64,000 nucleotides of DNA from SXOA01 sp051004015. GTDB taxonomy: Bacteria; Planctomycetota; Planctomycetia; Pirellulales; Pirellulaceae. This document shows positions 62,032 to 64,000 of this stretch, piece after piece. The notes under the pieces were generated by a model, which did not search any database, was not told the DNA's origin, and worked only from the letters and a program-made list of their open reading frames with translations. Position 1 is the stretch's first letter; every line of letters starts with the position of its first letter. Made by a program: the position numbers and the translations under genes. Location: assembly GCA_051004015.1 (NCBI GenBank), contig JBPCKT010000048.1:62001-126000 (forward strand). The letters are read 5' to 3'.

Positions 62032-64000
62032 TCACTGCTCCCAGCTCCGCATGCGAGCGATGAGCAGTTTGACTTCTTCTTTCTTCTTCTCAAACAGAGC
62101 GAACAGGACCAGCAGGGCAATGCCCATTCCAAAGCCAAAGGCCCACCAGGGCCAGGTCTGCTCGAAGACCCTGGCGGCGTGCCAGACCATGCTGATCATG
62201 GCCATTAAGGTGAAGCTGGCACCCAAATACAGAAAGGCCCGGATGCGAAGCATGATGCCGGCCAGCGCCCCCGCGACGGAGAGAGCGGCGAGAATCATGG
62301 GGGGCCAAAGATGGTTGGCCGAGTGGATGAAGATTTCGCTTGTTGAGCTGAGATAGATGACGATGACGGCGAAGTATCGCGTGGCCGTCAACTGCTCCGT
62401 GCTCAGCCGCGTGCGGTTGAGCTGGGCCGCGAGCAACACGGCGACGGCTGGCGGGATGAGCCAGAACTGAGGATGGTCGGTGAAGTGGAAGCCCTGATGT
62501 TCGAGCAGCACCCAAAGGGCGGCATTGCCGGCGACTGCCGCGGCAGCTCCGTACAGGAAGGAGCGGTGCATCATGCAAAGCAACAGATACATGAGCCCCG
62601 CCAGGAACAGCACCAGCTCGTAGGGTGCGCTGGGTGCGGGGACAATCAACATCGCCAGAGCCGGAATCAGCGGCAAAAGGCCGCCGGTGCGGCGAAAGGG
62701 CTCCGCCAGGACCCGGATTTTCTGCCGCTGAAAGATTTCCGCCGCGGCGACGCCGGCGAACGCCAGGCCAATAATGATGAAAGGCCAGTACGGCCGCAGG
62801 ACCGTATCGAACCACATCGGCCGGCAGACATAAAGGTGGGCGAACAGCAGGCCGCTCACCGCCTGGGCTCCATACACATAGAACATCCGCCCCTTCTCAT
62901 CCAGGGCCAACGGGTCTCTTCCCGGCAGAAGTGCCAGCGACAACAAGCCGGCGATGAGAGCGACCAGAACCACGGCCACGGCAGCGACTTGCAAATCGGC
63001 GACCGGAGCGCCGATGCCCGGTTTGAACATGGCGACTTCCAGCCCCAGCACCGCCACGAACGTGACGATTGCCAGCACTCCCGACGAATAGCCCGACTTG
63101 CGCGCGGATGAGTTCCAGGAGCCGCTGATGAACAAGTACCGAGGCAGAACGAGGCCATACAGGAGCGTCAGCACGGACAGGGCCATGAGCAGGCGAAAGA
63201 CCCTTTCCAACAGAAGGGATTCGGTCCACTGCGGCTCGAGCTGCGCCCAGCCGAGGTACACCAAGGTCAATCCGGCCAGCAACAGCGCGCCGATTTGAGC
63301 CGGCTCCTGGCGTTTCTTTTGAGCGAGACAGCAAATTCCCCAGGCGGCAATGCCGGGAGCGAGGCCGATGGCCACACGCCATTCCAGTTGCTCATGTCCG
63401 AGGACCGCGGCAAGTCCCATCAGACAGACCGGGGCCGTGATGCCAATCAAAATGGCCGGCAGCCAATGCGAAGTCCGCTGGAGCCCGCCAATCGTATCGG
63501 AGATTCCCCAGCGCGAACCGAGGTCCGCCAGATTCGCGCCGTAACTCCAAATCTGGCCGGTAATCGAGATGTAGCCCGCCGCGCTGATGCTCGCGGCCAG
63601 GGCGAGCTCCAGCAACGCAAAGTTGGCGTGCCAAAGGCCAGCGACGATGCAGAGCAGGCCGAGCGAAAATGCAGTTGGCAGAGCAAAAAAAGCCCGGCGG
63701 TCCCACAGGGAGCGAGCTACCACGGCCACCAGGCCAAGTAACGCCGCGAAAGTCCAGACGTTCAACCAATAAAAGCGACCTGGAGGGTGAGGGATTGGAG
63801 CAACGGAGTCGACAAAGGTGGCGAAGCAGAGTCGGAGAGCAAGAACTAGGACGCAGGCAACGATGCCCACGTGATGGGCGGGCGGGCCAAATGCCTTCGG
63901 GTCAAACGGCTGGTCGGTTCGCCTCTGAAACTGGATTTCGAGTGACAGCCAAATCGCGCAGAGGCTGCTGGCGGCGAGCACGCAGGCCTCCACAACGAGC
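62032..64000 (-). CDS. Large polytopic membrane protein (5' end outside window)
   Basis: At least 655 residues with about twenty hydrophobic segments and few soluble loops, ending KKKEEVKLLIARMRSWEQ. The frame is open at the right edge, so the N-terminus lies beyond the window; the apparent GTG at 63993 is not a supported start. No catalytic motif is recognisable. It resembles long planctomycete multi-helix proteins of unknown function. It lies upstream of the PDZ gene on the same strand. Confidence 0.75.
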   Translation of the reverse strand, partial: LVVEACVLAASSLCAIWLSLEIQFQRRTDQPFDPKAFGPPAHHVGIVACVLVLALRLCFATFVDSVAPIPHPPGRFYWLNVWTFAALLGLVAVVARSLWDRRAFFALPTAFSLGLLCIVAGLWHANFALLELALAASISAAGYISITGQIWSYGANLADLGSRWGISDTIGGLQRTSHWLPAILIGITAPVCLMGLAAVLGHEQLEWRVAIGLAPGIAAWGICCLAQKKRQEPAQIGALLLAGLTLVYLGWAQLEPQWTESLLLERVFRLLMALSVLTLLYGLVLPRYLFISGSWNSSARKSGYSSGVLAIVTFVAVLGLEVAMFKPGIGAPVADLQVAAVAVVLVALIAGLLSLALLPGRDPLALDEKGRMFYVYGAQAVSGLLFAHLYVCRPMWFDTVLRPYWPFIIIGLAFAGVAAAEIFQRQKIRVLAEPFRRTGGLLPLIPALAMLIVPAPSAPYELVLFLAGLMYLLLCMMHRSFLYGAAAAVAGNAALWVLLEHQGFHFTDHPQFWLIPPAVAVLLAAQLNRTRLSTEQLTATRYFAVIVIYLSSTSEIFIHSANHLWPPMILAALSVAGALAGIMLRIRAFLYLGASFTLMAMISMVWHAARVFEQTWPWWAFGFGMGIALLVLFALFEKKKEEVKLLIARMRSWEQ

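Overview
The window is GC-rich, densely coding chromosomal DNA from a member of the Planctomycetota. Supporting signs are two TIGR03000 domains in one secreted protein, a Tat-exported DUF1501 protein, a DUF3500 protein, many secreted beta-propeller proteins, an HTTM membrane protein, and the many intergenic palindromes. I cannot place it to genus. No rRNA, tRNA, CRISPR array, transposase or phage gene is visible.

Layout. 1-3.3 kb: 3' part of pyruvate dehydrogenase E1 (aceE) and the E2 gene (aceF). 3.3-11.3 kb: cardiolipin synthase, a YVTN propeller, two tandem small membrane proteins, a cysteine hydrolase, xylulokinase, an acyltransferase-3 protein, coaD and a secreted hypothetical. 11.5-13.3 kb: two tandem purine nucleoside phosphorylases. 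13.3-19 kb: an HTTM protein with an overlapping partner, a Gly/Ser-rich TIGR03000 protein, several hypotheticals and a degenerate nuclease-like protein. 19-26.3 kb: a vWA protein overlapping a methyltransferase, a superfamily 1 helicase, a 53-residue coiled-coil ORF, an LpxL-type acyltransferase and an ArnT-type glycosyltransferase. 26.6-44.2 kb: a glycine-rich secreted protein, then a type II secretion locus in the order gspE-F-G-H-I-J-K-L-M/C-D, followed by a lipoprotein gene and a convergent BON protein. 44.7-52.6 kb: a large secreted protein, an RluA-type pseudouridine synthase, an M28 peptidase coupled to an SGNH hydrolase, a TPR protein, csrA and larC. 52.8-64 kb: a minus-strand run of exported proteins (NHL propeller, DUF3500, split LamG/propeller, amidohydrolase, DUF1501), a HAD phosphatase, an LEA-like/PDZ protein, and a large membrane protein cut by the window edge.

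The most coherent machine is the type II secretion locus. ATPase GspE, platform GspF, major pseudopilin GspG, minor pseudopilins H-K, a GspL/PilM-type platform protein, a fused GspM/GspC-like protein with an Ig/cadherin-like insert, and a 1300-residue secretin with extra N-domains would form a complete envelope-spanning system. Many neighbouring genes encode exported proteins that could be its clients; that link is inference.

The most unusual feature is a diverse set of intergenic palindromes, at least fifteen kinds. Every gap longer than 60 bp inside the secretion operon carries a different one. Elsewhere they supply stop codons (YVTN and first PNP genes), encode an internal segment of the second PNP, encode the apparent signal peptide of the M28 peptidase, and make two convergent genes overlap. 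Start codons were moved downstream of the longest ORF wherever a ribosome-binding site, signal peptide or domain boundary favoured it.
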